From NCBI GenBank assembly GCA_963845265.1, contig CAWJRN010000007.1, positions 62,001 to 126,000 on the forward strand: DNA of 64,000 bases. The letters run 5' to 3'. The notes beneath the pieces are model-generated. The model ran no database searches and was not told the DNA's origin. It worked only from the letters and a program-made list of their open reading frames with translations. Positions 10,713 through 19,786 of this stretch are shown here, piece by piece. Both the position numbers and the translations under genes were made by a program. This DNA comes from DYRB01 sp963845265. Its GTDB lineage: Bacteria; Pseudomonadota; Gammaproteobacteria; Chromatiales; Chromatiaceae. Numbering within the stretch: position 1 is the stretch's first letter; each line of letters begins with the position of its first letter.

Positions 10713-11450
10713 ATGCATCTCGTCTATGCGTTGCTCGTCCCGATCTGTCTCCTTGGTCCGGCGTTGGTCCCGTCCTGGGCCCTGGGCGCGGACACCACCG
10801 AAGACGTCTTCGATCTTGATAACCTGAGTGTGCGCATCACCGACGGCTTGCCCTACCTGGAAATTCGCCACGACGGCAGGCCGGTGACCCTGATGCGTTA
10901 TCAGGACACCGGGCATACCATCGAGCCCCCCTATGACCAGACCGCGCGCCCTTGCCCCCCCTACTGCATCCAACCCGCACGCATGCCCGGGGGTGTCGAG
11001 ACCATCGGTGAGCTGGAGCTGATCGACTACCTGCGTCGGGCCTCGGGTGGGGACGATGGAATTCTGGTGATCGACTCGCGCACCCCGGAGTGGACGGTCC
11101 AGGGCACTATCCCCGGGTCGGTCAATATCCCCTATACACGGTTGGACCCGGCCACAGCGACGACGGCTGAGGTCGCAGATCTGTTGGCGCTGGAGTTTGG
11201 CGCCGCTCGGCGAGGCAGCCTATGGAGCTTCAACGGGGCCAGAACGCTGGTGCTCTATTGCAACGGCCCCTGGTGCGGCCAATCCCCCACCAACATCAAG
11301 GCCCTGCTGGATCTGGGCTACCCGCCGAGCAAGCTCAAGTGGTACCGCGGCGGGATGCAGGACTGGGAGGCCCTGGGGTTGACTACGGTCCGCCCAGCGC
11401 CGGACAAGGACCAGTCAACCGGCGGGACTATGGCTCCGAGTGGTCACTAG
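10713..11450 (+). CDS. Exported rhodanese-like protein
   Basis: A 245 aa protein beginning with a clear signal peptide (residues 1-25, cleavage probably after 'PSWALGA'), so it acts in the periplasm. A rhodanese domain spans about residues 110-230: 'LVIDSRTPEWTVQGTIPGSVNIPY' is the conserved entry motif (shown here in part) and the active-site loop is 'LYCNGPWCGQSP', with Cys at the normal catalytic position plus a second Cys. This loop (CNGPWCG) is typical of periplasmic rhodaneses in sulfur-oxidising proteobacteria. Sulfurtransferase activity is therefore expected; a physiological partner is not visible nearby. Confidence 0.82.
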   Translation: MHLVYALLVPICLLGPALVPSWALGADTTEDVFDLDNLSVRITDGLPYLEIRHDGRPVTLMRYQDTGHTIEPPYDQTARPCPPYCIQPARMPGGVETIGELELIDYLRRASGGDDGILVIDSRTPEWTVQGTIPGSVNIPYTRLDPATATTAEVADLLALEFGAARRGSLWSFNGARTLVLYCNGPWCGQSPTNIKALLDLGYPPSKLKWYRGGMQDWEALGLTTVRPAPDKDQSTGGTMAPSGH

Positions 11451-11566
11451 GGTCGGGGCTGGCGGCGCCGGGCGGGATCACCGGGTCGGCGTCGAGGTGA
11501 GGTGTACTAGGGGCGGAATGAAAGGTGATCGGAGGGGCTACATGTGTCTGTCCCCAACGTTTAGCT

Positions 11567-12138
11567 TCAGAATTCCACCACGGCTCGCATGCTGAGGATC
11601 CAGCCCTCGACATCGTCCGCTCCAGGTCCTGGCCGCTTGGGTCCAGGTTGGCCCTGGAGGTCCCCGAATACATGAACCGGTAGTTGCCCTCGCCCAGGGC
11701 CGTTTCGATCTGGTAGTGGGTCTCCGCGGCGTAGAAGTTGTAGTTGTTGCCGTCGTCATTCTCGCCGACGTTCATGCCGATCCCACTGAAGGTCCAATCC
11801 CGGCACTTCCAGACCAGGGCACCGCCCCAGTCATAGGCGGGCAGGAAGGCAGTGCGGGAGTTGACGAAGACCTCGTTCATGCACTGGGTGAACTCATCGT
11901 TGGCGTAGGCGTTCTCGTTGACATAGAAGGCCGGGTCGATAATGCCCCCGGTGACCTGCACACGGTTGTCCACGCCGAGCTCCAAGGTGTGGCTTACCAG
12001 GCCTCCAGTAGATAGCTGCGGTCGCGCCCGTTGATGTGCTTCACGTACAGGGTCCGCATAGGCCATGACTTCCATGTCATCCAGCTGGTCAACGAGGCCG
12101 TCGACAATCTGATCACCATCGCCTACCTCGTCGCCGGC
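11567..12138 (-). pseudogene. Decayed outer-membrane porin (OprB-like carbohydrate porin remnant)
   Basis: Minus-strand translation gives beta-barrel text such as 'TGGIIDPAFYVNENAYANDE', 'AYDWGGALVWKCRDWTFSG' and 'LGEGNYRFMYSGTSRANLD', which resembles the middle of large OprB-type porins. The piece is broken: a frame change near 12005-12060 separates 'YVKHINGRDRSYLLEAW' from the body, and another near 11600 is needed to reach a typical barrel C-terminus 'GWILSMRAVVEF' followed by a stop at 11567-11569. The 5' end abuts the damaged PilZ gene at about 12138. At least 60% of a normal porin is missing. Family identity is moderately sure, decay is sure. Confidence 0.7.
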
Positions 12139-12915
12139 AATTCAGCTCGATTGCGCTGGGGACATTGCTCACGGTTGAGTGCCCTATGGCGTCTGGCGTC
12201 ATTGATCCGACAACAGGGGATGTCCCGGATGCCACGGAGAAACGGCGTGGGAGTGCGTCGATCAACTGCCGAAGTGCTGCCATTGGGTGCTCGAGTGCCA
12301 GTGTCAGTCTGTATAGGCCGGTCCAATCTGCCTTGCCGCTACGTGCCTGTTGCACCTCAGCAGCGCGGGCCCTCAGCGAGAATGGAGGCAGATCGTTTGG
12401 GCCCTCAATCAGAAGACCAACGCTCTGATTCAACTCATAGGCATTGAAGGAAAGTAGGGTGTATGACACAGTGATGATCTGTGCCAGCATGCCGCGAAAC
12501 TCGTCGACGTCGCTGACGATGAGATTGAGCTCCTGGAATAGATGAGTTAGCTCCGGTCTATCTGCTGCCCCGTCCTTCGTGATTAGCATCCTGAGCAGTT
12601 TCCCCAGTCTCACCTCATTTGCTGGAAGGAGGCAAGAAAACCGTGCGGCGACCAGATACTGGCCCTTCTGTGATAGCGTTGTACGCAAGACGGTGGCGTT
12701 GATAGAGAGGGATTCACCACGGCCCATGGAAACGCCATCAGCACCGAGTTGGTTTTTTCTGGAAGGGGGTCCAAGACGGTAAAGGTCACACCGCCCCAAG
12801 AGATATCGTGGCAGGTGGTCGAGATGGTCTCATGCGTCTGCTCCAAGGTTAGCTTTATTGGGATCTGGAGAGGTATCCGCATCTGCATCCGCTTATTCGC
12901 GACGGGTCTCGGCAC
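12139..12915 (-). pseudogene. PilZ-domain protein, frameshifted and 3'-truncated (family copy A)
   Basis: The first frame starts MPRPVANKRMQMRIPLQIPI and carries the PilZ c-di-GMP signatures RMQMR (R-x3-R) and 'DISWGGV' (D-x-S-x-x-G). After 'LMAFPW' (near 12722) the homologous text continues in another frame as 'GRGESLSINATVLR', so a frameshift splits the gene. The rest of the protein aligns well with copy B until 'NVPSAIEL', where it runs into the porin remnant; the conserved C-terminal block of the family is missing. Identity to copy B is high, indicating a tandem duplication. Confidence 0.8.
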
Positions 12916-13198
12916 TGAGGTCTAGATCCTGATCGGCAATCACAATCTGCCTAGGTGATTACCGTTCCTCGATCGGCGCCGCTGGGCCCGGGCCACGCGC
13001 GCCGGCCCTAGTGCTGCTGGGGTCTTTCAGGAGACCTGGAAAGGACTGTGGACGGCTGGGGGCGTGGGCGGCGCCGCGGGCGTGCCCCGCCTCGGGGAAT
13101 CAGCCGAAGAGATGACGCCTTAAGCGAAAGGTCGCATTGCGAGCCCAAAGTTTGGCCCGCGTCGGTGGCGAGGGGTGGGTGGCGGTGAATGGTGCTAA

Positions 13199-14220
13199 TC
13201 ACCTTTCGAAATGGCCGTATGCCAGGTCGTGCACCATCTGCAAGAGATACAGTTCCTCCCATACATCCGTGGGTAAGACGACAGATTGGCCGATGTCCCC
13301 TAGGGTCAGATCCAGAACCAACATTGCAAGCGCTTTGACGTCACCCCAAGCCAAGATCAGCTTGTAGCGGACCTCCGGGAAACTCAGCTCGATTGCGCTG
13401 AGGATATTGCTCGCCGCCGCCTGCCCTATGTCGGCTGCGTTCGATGATCCGACACAGGCGATGCCTCGGATGCTATCGAGAAGCGGCGTGGGAGCGCGTC
13501 GACCAACTGCCGAAGTGCTGCCTTTGGATGCTCGAGTACTAGTGTGAGTTGATATAGGCCAGTCCAATCGGCTGTGCCGCTACGTGCCTGTTGCACCTCA
13601 GTGACGCGTCCCCTCAGCGAGAACGGAGGCAGATCGTCTGGGCCCTCTACCAAAAGACCAACGCTTTGATCCAACTCATAGGCATTAAATGAAAGCAGGG
13701 TGTAGGTTCCAGTGACAATCTGTGCCAGCATGCTGCGAAATTCATCGAAGTCGCTGACGATGAGATTGAGCGACATGAATAGACTAGTCAGCTCCGATCT
13801 ATCCGCTGTTGCGTCCTTCGTGATCAGCATTCTTAGCAGTTTTATCAGTTTCGCTTCATTTTCGGGAATGAGGCAAGAAAACCGTGTTGCAACCAGGTAT
13901 TGGCCATTCTCTAATCGCGTTTTACGCAAGATGGTGGCATTGATCGAGAGGGATTTACCGCGCGTCCATGGAAACGCGATCAGCACCGACTTGGTTTCTT
14001 CTGGAAGGGGGCCCAAAACATTGAAGGCCACACCGCCCCAAGAGATATTTTGACAGGTGGTTGAGATGGTTTCATGCGTATGGTCCAAGGTCACCTTAAC
14101 TGGGATCTTGAGGGGTATCCGCATCTGCGTCCGCTGAGTCCGGACGGATGGATCGGTCAGCGACTGTGTCCGCTTGGATGCTGTGGCGTGGGCCGGGGAG
14201 CGCGTGGTGGAGCCTTGCAT
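13199..14220 (-). pseudogene. PilZ-domain protein with one frameshift near the C-terminus (family copy B)
   Basis: Residues 1-264 of the first frame include RTQMR and 'NISWGGV', the two parts of a PilZ c-di-GMP site, then a middle region ('LNLIVSDFDEFRSMLAQIVT') seen in all copies. Near 13440 the frame changes: the family text continues as 'NILSAIELSFPEVRYKLILAW' through 'LTLGDIGQSVVLPTDVWEEL' to a stop at 13199. Copy at 42252-43259 reads through the same point in one frame, which shows that this one is broken, unless the single base is a sequence error. The 5' extension before RTQMR is not conserved, so the start at 14220 is tentative. Confidence 0.72.
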
Positions 14221-14296
14221 GCGAATTTTCCAAGGTAACTTTTATTGAGCGCTGGACGGGCATCCGCATTTGCAACCGTATCCTCTCATCAATCAA
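14211..14296 (-). pseudogene. N-terminal fragment of another PilZ family copy (copy C)
   Basis: About 27 codons read 'ERIRLQMRMPVQRSIKVTLE' and align with the first beta strands of the neighbouring PilZ copies, including the RLQMR motif. The DNA is also recognisably similar to the start of copy B (for example the shared CATCCGCAT core). The reading frame then runs into unrelated sequence, so this is a leftover from recombination or a deleted tandem copy. Confidence 0.55.
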
Positions 14297-14396
14297 AACC
14301 TCTGGCTTTCGACACAGCACAGGGACCGGGCCCCTAGGGCCGCGGTCTTTCTGTGACGCTTGCGCGGATTTGAGCAAAACCCACCAAAAATGTCTA

Positions 14397-14798
14397 CTAC
14401 CCGGTCCGCCGCCCCCGTCGAAAAGGGAGATCGTCAGGTTCAACAGTTGGGATGATGGCGGCACGGCCCAGACCGGCCATCGCCGCCAGGTTCCAAACTG
14501 CGGCTGCCCAACCCATGTCGCGAAGTGGAGCAACGTTGCGATAGCAAGCGCCGATGGAATGTCGCCGAAGTGCCGGGACCGCCGCAACCTTGACCAGGGT
14601 CGCTGCGGCTAATGCCGTTGTGGACGCGAGCAGCGGATTTGCTTCCGCCAGCCCAGCGGCAGGGCCGGCACCCGTTGTCGTGAGATCTGCGGCTTGGCCG
14701 GGTGGTGCCTGCGGCTTGCGTCCTCTACTCGAAGCCGGGGGCGGCGTCCAGGGAAAGATCGCTGGTAGAGAGGCTTGGCGCCGCATCAGGTCGCGCAC
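14397..14798 (-). CDS. Small membrane protein of unknown function (AEANPL motif)
   Basis: A 133 aa frame with Pro-rich N-terminal 35 residues and then three or four hydrophobic stretches. The segment 'DLTTTGAGPAAGLAEANPLL' followed by a lysine in the next helix ('ATLVKVAAV') resembles small proteins of the DUF5658 type, where a conserved N-P-L follows the first helix. I cannot name a function. The downstream PilZ fragment has the same orientation but no sensible operon link. Possibly truncated at the N-terminus. Confidence 0.4.
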   Translation of the reverse strand: MRDLMRRQASLPAIFPWTPPPASSRGRKPQAPPGQAADLTTTGAGPAAGLAEANPLLASTTALAAATLVKVAAVPALRRHSIGACYRNVAPLRDMGWAAAVWNLAAMAGLGRAAIIPTVEPDDLPFRRGRRTG

Positions 14799-15075
14799 CG
14801 CCCGGCTGAAGCGGTGCCAGTAGCGCAGATCGGCCCCCAGGCGCAGCCGGTTCTCCTGGTGTATGGGGTGTAACGGCCGCTCGTCACCAGCTGCTCAGGG
14901 GTCGTCTGCGTCATCCTAGATGGCGTGACTCCGGTCCGTTGCCCGTTGGGCTGGTGCCATTCTGGGTCGGCTCCAGAATACCCGATGACATCGATTCTGG
15001 GCCAAACTGGCGTACCGGCGCCCGACCTGCCCCGTACCCGGGTTGATCGGCCCACCCACACCACAGGAATCGCGT

Positions 15076-16665
15076 ATGCATCCGGTCCTTGCCTACCACG
15101 AGCGCTCCAAACATCGCCTGGACGGTTATGCCCCAGGACCCGGCAGGCTGGATTGGGCTACCCAGCCCGATCCGTTCCGCGACTTCTATGGGGCACCCCA
15201 GTTGGAGCTGCCCTTGCTCTCGGGCGAGCTGCCCGCCCGCTTGGACGACCTGTTCCGGCCCGGCCAGGTGCCTGAACGGGCCTTCGACCTCGCGACCCTG
15301 GCCCACCTCCTGGAGCTCTCCCTCGGGCTGTCCGCCTGGAAGTCCCATGGCGGCAGCCGCTGGGCGCTGCGCTGCAACCCGTCCAGCGGCAATCTGCACC
15401 CCACTGAGGGGTATCTGATCGCCCCCGACCTGCCGGGGCTGTCTCCGGGGGTTTATCACTATCGGCCCGAGCACCACTGCCTGGAGCAGCGCGCCGCTGC
15501 GCCCCTGTCCTGGTCCGGCGGGGTCCTGCTCGCCCTCTGCGGCATCCATTGGCGCGAGGCATGGAAGTACGGCATGCGCGCCTTCCGCTACTGTCAGCAT
15601 GATTGTGGCCACGCTCTGGCTGCCGTGTCCTACGCGGCCGCCGCTCTCGGCTGGCCTGTGCGGCTGCTGACGGACTGGGGGGATGCGCAGATCGCTGCCG
15701 TCGTCGGGGTGGATCGGGCCCCGGACTTCCCGGCGGCCGAGGAGGAGGCCCCAGAGGCGATGCTGTGGATCGGACCGGGTCAACCGCCGGACGCGCAGGG
15801 CTTGCTCGACACCCTGGCGGGTGCGACCTGGGTGGGCCGGGCCAATGTCCTGAGCCAGGGCCACCGAGGGTGGCCGGACATCCCCCTGGTGGCCGCCGCG
15901 ACCCGGTGCCCGGGAGAGAAGCCCGCGCCGGCCGACGGTCCCTTGCTGCGGCCGGCACGCGACCCCGTCTCCCAAGAGCTGGTCTCCCGACTGATCCGGC
16001 GCCGTCGTTCCGCCCAAGCCTTCGACGGCGCCACCGCTCTGCCTGCCCAGACCGTTTTCCGCATGCTCGACGCCTTGCTTCCGCGCCCCGATCAGCCACC
16101 CTGGTCACTGCTCGCGACACCGCCCCAGGTGCATCCGGTGCTGTTCGTGCATCGGGTGGATGGGCTTGCGGCCGGGCTCTACGCGCTGGTGAGGGACCCG
16201 GCGGAACTGGTCGTCCTGCGGGCCGAGATGCGCCCGGACTGGCTCTGGGAGCGTGTCCCCGCTTGCCCGGACCACCTGCCCCTGTACCTGCTGGCGCCGC
16301 TGGACGCCCGCGACTTCGCCAAGACCGTCTCCTGCCATCAGGAGATCGCCGCCGATTCCGCCTTGTCGCTGGCCATGCTCGCGCGCTTCGACGACATCGC
16401 CGATCGGCCCTGGCTGTATCGTCGGCGTTTTTGGGAGGCGGGTATCCTGGGCCAGGCACTCTATCTGGAGGCCGAGGCCGCGGGCGTTCAGGGGACCGGT
16501 ATCGGGTGCTACTTCGACGACGCGGTGCATCAGGCACTGGGGCTCACGACCGACCGATTCCAGGACATCTATCACTTCACCCTGGGTACGGCCCTGGTAG
16601 ATGGCCGACTGGTTAGTGAGCCCGCCTACGCCCACTTGTCGGAGAGACCCTTGGACGCAGGCTAA
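15076..16665 (+). CDS. SagB/ThcOx-type dehydrogenase (tandem nitroreductase-fold)
   Basis: A 529 aa flavoprotein of the nitroreductase superfamily. The N-terminal half has the SagB-like text 'LLELSLGLSAWKS' and 'NPSSGNLHPTEGYLI', and the C-terminal half repeats the fold ('SRLIRRRRSAQAFDG', 'AEAAGVQGTGIGCYFDDAVH'). Such two-domain proteins are common in proteobacteria; SagB relatives oxidise azolines in peptide natural products, but in this window there is no YcaO cyclodehydratase or precursor peptide, so the substrate is unknown. The start at 15076 (MHPVLAYHERSKHR) fits the family; an upstream ATG would add 11 unconserved residues. Confidence 0.85.
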   Translation: MHPVLAYHERSKHRLDGYAPGPGRLDWATQPDPFRDFYGAPQLELPLLSGELPARLDDLFRPGQVPERAFDLATLAHLLELSLGLSAWKSHGGSRWALRCNPSSGNLHPTEGYLIAPDLPGLSPGVYHYRPEHHCLEQRAAAPLSWSGGVLLALCGIHWREAWKYGMRAFRYCQHDCGHALAAVSYAAAALGWPVRLLTDWGDAQIAAVVGVDRAPDFPAAEEEAPEAMLWIGPGQPPDAQGLLDTLAGATWVGRANVLSQGHRGWPDIPLVAAATRCPGEKPAPADGPLLRPARDPVSQELVSRLIRRRRSAQAFDGATALPAQTVFRMLDALLPRPDQPPWSLLATPPQVHPVLFVHRVDGLAAGLYALVRDPAELVVLRAEMRPDWLWERVPACPDHLPLYLLAPLDARDFAKTVSCHQEIAADSALSLAMLARFDDIADRPWLYRRRFWEAGILGQALYLEAEAAGVQGTGIGCYFDDAVHQALGLTTDRFQDIYHFTLGTALVDGRLVSEPAYAHLSERPLDAG

Positions 16666-16752
16666 CACCATGGTTCCGGTAGCGACGGCCGTCAAGCCTC
16701 GGGCACTGGCCACTCGACCGATCCCGGCAGCCGCATCGAGGCCGGAAATTCT

Positions 16753-16784
16753 GGTGGGTCCGCTTCGCCGTGACCCACCCTACA
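16753..16784. repeat. Short palindromic intergenic repeat (GGTGGGTC...GACCCACCCTA)
   Basis: A 32 bp imperfect palindrome, GGTGGGTC and GACCCACC around a short loop, located between the SagB-like and TfoX-like genes. Related palindromes with the core TAGGGTGG/CCACCCTA occur at 21171, 36353 and 45806, so it is a dispersed chromosomal repeat rather than a dedicated terminator. Confidence 0.55.
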
Positions 16785-16836
16785 GGCGCCGGGCTGCTCC
16801 GGCTGTTTGACAAATTACATGTTGCGGAGGTGGTAG

Positions 16837-17199
16837 ATGTCCGTCAGCGAGCAATACATTGAGTTCATCCGGGATCTCCTCGCGGGCTTCGAGCCGTTGC
16901 GAATCAAACGGATGTTCGGTGGCGCGGGGGTTTACTCGGGGGACCTGTTTTTCGCCATCCTGGTGGAGGACACCCTCTACCTGAAGGTCGACGATGGAAA
17001 CCGGGACGAGTACGAGGTCCAGGGTATTCGCCCCTTCGCCTACGAGAAAAAGGACGGCCGCACGGCAACCATGAGCTACTACCCGGTCCCGGCGGAGCTA
17101 CTCGACGACCCGGACGCCCTGGCACCCTGGGTACGCAGAGCCATGGATGCGGCGCAACGGTCCGCCGCGAAGCAGGCTACGAAGCGGCGCAGACACTGA
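16837..17199 (+). CDS. TfoX/Sxy N-terminal-domain protein
   Basis: A 120 aa protein that corresponds to the TfoX N-terminal domain alone: 'EFIRDLLAGFEPLRIKRMFG' then 'GGAGVYSGDLFFAILVED' and 'LYLKVDDGNRDEYE'. Full TfoX/Sxy regulators of competence carry a second C-terminal domain that is missing here, as in many short proteobacterial homologues whose function is not known. A GGAGG ribosome-binding site stands about 9 bp before the ATG. The C-terminus is Lys/Arg rich. A role in DNA uptake is not supported by neighbours. Confidence 0.85.
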   Translation: MSVSEQYIEFIRDLLAGFEPLRIKRMFGGAGVYSGDLFFAILVEDTLYLKVDDGNRDEYEVQGIRPFAYEKKDGRTATMSYYPVPAELLDDPDALAPWVRRAMDAAQRSAAKQATKRRRH

Positions 17200-17379
17200 C
17201 TGTCAGCTCGCGCCCTCCTAAACGTCAGTTTGCTCTCCGTCTCTCCCCCGGTCAGCTCGTACTGTGCCCTTGCAGAGAACCTTTCTTCGATGCTACGTTC
17301 CCACGACCCCAGTCGCCGTGCGATCACCGCTGCGGTTGGGCTTCTCGTCCCCTGGAACTCCTATCCATCCCTTCCCTCA

Positions 17380-18291
17380 ATGAGCGACATGAATGATCCG
17401 CGGCCTGTCGAATTTGGGGGCGAGCACATGACGCTCGCCTCTCTTGCGAGGCGTATCGAGGAGCTTGAGCAGGAGAACGCACGCCTCAAGCAAGACCAGA
17501 GCAAGGCCATCAAGCGTTACCGCAAGGAGGAAGAGCTGAAGCCTTACGAGGCCGAGTTGATCAAGTTCCAGCAGCAGCTGGAAAAGGACAACCGGAGGAT
17601 GATCATCGTGTTTGAAGGGCGGGATGCGGCAGGGAAGGGCGGGGCCATCCAGCGCATTACCTTCTACATGAACCCGCGGCACTGCCGAGTCGTGGCCCTA
17701 GGCAGGCCGACCGTTGAGCAGCGCACCCAATGGTATTTCCAGAAGTACATCTCGCAGTTCCCACGGGGCGGCGAAATCGTCATCTTCGACCGCAGCTGGT
17801 ACAACCGGGCCATGGTGGAGCCGGTATTCGGGTTCTGTACCGACAAGGAGCACCGGGACTTCATGCTGGGGGTTGCCGGATTCGAGCAGGATCTGGTGCG
17901 CCAGGGCACCCTGTTGATCAAGATCTACTTTAGCGTCAGCAAGGAGGTGCAGGCACAACGCTTCGAGATCCGCAAGACCAATCCGCTGAAGCAGTGGAAG
18001 CTCAGTGAGATCGACCTCCAGGTACAGGAGCGCTGGGATGACTTTTCCCGCGTGAAGTACGCCATGCTGGAGCGGACTCATACCCAAGCAGCGCCATGGA
18101 CCATTGTTGACGCAAACAGCAAGCACAGGGCCCGGCTCAACGCCATCAAGGTCATTCTGAACAGGATGGACTACGAAGGCCGCAACGATGCCCTGGATTA
18201 CACACCGGATCCAGCGGTGGTCCACTCGGGTGCACAGGAGCTGGAGAAGATGGCCGCCGACCTGCTCGGGAGCGGCAGGTTCATCGAGTAG
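17380..18291 (+). CDS. ppk2: Polyphosphate kinase 2 (PPK2 class), first copy
   Basis: Transfers phosphate between polyphosphate and nucleotides, usually making GTP or ATP from polyphosphate. The 303 aa protein has a coiled-coil N-terminus (about 25-60), Walker A 'FEGRDAAGKGGAIQRI', Walker B 'VIFDRSWYNRAMVEPVFGF' and a lid segment rich in Arg and Lys ('FEIRKTNPLKQWKLSE'). Start at 17380 (MSDMNDPRPVEFGG) is preferred; in-frame ATGs upstream encode non-conserved sequence, and no strong ribosome-binding site decides it. A second paralogue starts at 23685, sharing about 60% of visible residues. Confidence 0.9.
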   Translation: MSDMNDPRPVEFGGEHMTLASLARRIEELEQENARLKQDQSKAIKRYRKEEELKPYEAELIKFQQQLEKDNRRMIIVFEGRDAAGKGGAIQRITFYMNPRHCRVVALGRPTVEQRTQWYFQKYISQFPRGGEIVIFDRSWYNRAMVEPVFGFCTDKEHRDFMLGVAGFEQDLVRQGTLLIKIYFSVSKEVQAQRFEIRKTNPLKQWKLSEIDLQVQERWDDFSRVKYAMLERTHTQAAPWTIVDANSKHRARLNAIKVILNRMDYEGRNDALDYTPDPAVVHSGAQELEKMAADLLGSGRFIE

Positions 18292-18465
18292 TATCCTGGC
18301 GACATCCGCCTCGCACCCCTTGCGGGCGAATGACAGGGGCGGTGCGTCCGGGTCGTGAAACAGGCTGATGTCCTGGTGACCGCCGAGAAGTCTTCCTGGG
18401 CGTTCGCATCGCCGGCCAGCGGGACAATGTCAGTCAACCACATGCACCATCAGGGAATTTAACCC

Positions 18466-19506
18466 ATGCAGCAGCGACGGCTAGGAGATACACAGCTCAT
18501 GGTCAGCGAGCTGTGCCTTGGGACCATGACCTTCGGCGAACAGAACACCGAGGCCGAGGCCCATGCCCAACTAGACATGGCCCTGGCTGCCGGTATCAAT
18601 TTCGTCGATGCGGCGGAGATCTATCCGGTCCCGCCGCGGGCCGAAACCCAGGGGTTGACGGAACGCTATATCGGCACCTGGCTCCAGCAGCGTGGAGGAC
18701 GCGACCGCCTGGTTCTGGCCAGCAAGGTCGCCGGGCCCGGGGCCTGGGTCGGCTACCTGCGGGACGGCCAGCAGCGTTTGGACCGCACCAACGTCGTGGC
18801 TGCCCTGGAGGGGAGTCTGGCCCGGCTTCAGACCGACTATCTGGACCTCTACCAGATCCACTGGCCGGACCGTGAGACCAACTATTTCGGCAAGTTGGGT
18901 TACGAGCCAGTCGCGGACGATGAGAGTGTCCCGCTCCTGCAGACCCTGGAGGCACTCGATGAACAGGTCAAGGCCGGTAAGGTCCGGCACATCGGCCTGT
19001 CCAATGAGACCCCCTGGGGCATGATGACCTTCCTGAGGCTGGCAGAACAGCATGGGTTGGCGCGGCCGGTGAGCATCCAAAATCCCTATAATCTGCTCAA
19101 TCGCAGCTTCGAGATCGGTCTGGCGGAGGCGGCCCTGCGTGAACGCTGCGGGCTTCTGGCCTACTCGCCCCTGGCGTTTGGCGTGCTGTCCGGCAAATAT
19201 CTCAACGGGGTGCGCCCGCCAGGGGCCCGGCTGACCCTGTTCGAGCGTTTCAGTCGCTACTCCAATGTCGAGGCGGAGCGTGCGGCCACGGCCTATGTCA
19301 CCCTGGCCCGCGACCATGGCCTCGACCCGGCCCAAATGGCCCTGGCCTGGGTCACCAGTCGGCCCTTCGTCACCTCCAATATCATCGGTGCCACGACCCT
19401 GGAGCAACTTGCCAGTAATCTGGCCAGCCTGGATCTAACCCTCTCGGACGAGCTGATCGTCGGGATCGAGGCGATTCACCGCGAGCAGCCCAACCCAGCG
19501 CCTTGA
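18466..19506 (+). CDS. tas: Aldo/keto reductase, Tas type
   Basis: NADP(H)-dependent oxidoreductase of the aldo-keto reductase superfamily. The 346 aa product is the size of E. coli Tas (346). Catalytic tetrad elements are visible: Asp and Tyr in 'FVDAAEIYPVPP', Lys in 'LASKVAGP', and His in 'YQIHWPDR'. The family-specific N-terminus 'RRLGDTQLMVSELCLGTMTF' is intact. The physiological substrate is unknown, although E. coli Tas complements a prephenate dehydrogenase defect under starvation; the nearby aroC is suggestive only. Confidence 0.92.
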   Translation: MQQRRLGDTQLMVSELCLGTMTFGEQNTEAEAHAQLDMALAAGINFVDAAEIYPVPPRAETQGLTERYIGTWLQQRGGRDRLVLASKVAGPGAWVGYLRDGQQRLDRTNVVAALEGSLARLQTDYLDLYQIHWPDRETNYFGKLGYEPVADDESVPLLQTLEALDEQVKAGKVRHIGLSNETPWGMMTFLRLAEQHGLARPVSIQNPYNLLNRSFEIGLAEAALRERCGLLAYSPLAFGVLSGKYLNGVRPPGARLTLFERFSRYSNVEAERAATAYVTLARDHGLDPAQMALAWVTSRPFVTSNIIGATTLEQLASNLASLDLTLSDELIVGIEAIHREQPNPAP

Positions 19507-19712
19507 ATCTGGGGGGGGAGTGGTGCGGATACGGCGCGCTTGGGGATGCATGACGGTGGTTGGGCAAATGGCGGTGGCGGTCGGGGTGGGCGCAGAAGCC
19601 CGCCGCGGTATCGATCCCTGCCGTTGTAGGGCTATGCTGCCCATGGCCTGGCGAAAAACTAGGCGGGCTTCGCCTGGGTCGATCCAGCTAGAATGGTTGG
19701 GTTGCCACCGAA

Positions 19713-19741
19713 TTGAGCCAGGGGCGGCCCCCGCCTATAAT
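19713..19741 (+). promoter_or_regulatory. Predicted sigma-70 promoter of tolC
   Basis: TTGAGC at 19713-19718 and a perfect TATAAT at 19736-19741 are separated by exactly 17 bp. The expected transcription start would be near 19748, giving a leader of about 39 nt before the tolC ATG. It is the best match to the sigma-70 consensus that I noticed in an intergenic region of this window. Confidence 0.7.
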
Positions 19742-19786
19742 CCGGGCAGACACGCGCCCCAAAGCCCCTCCGCCACAGGTCATGCC

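Noticed and set aside
14397..14798. Membrane frame as part of the PilZ remnant
   Set aside because: Its hydrophobic text is unrelated to any PilZ family copy; it is kept as a separate low-confidence gene.
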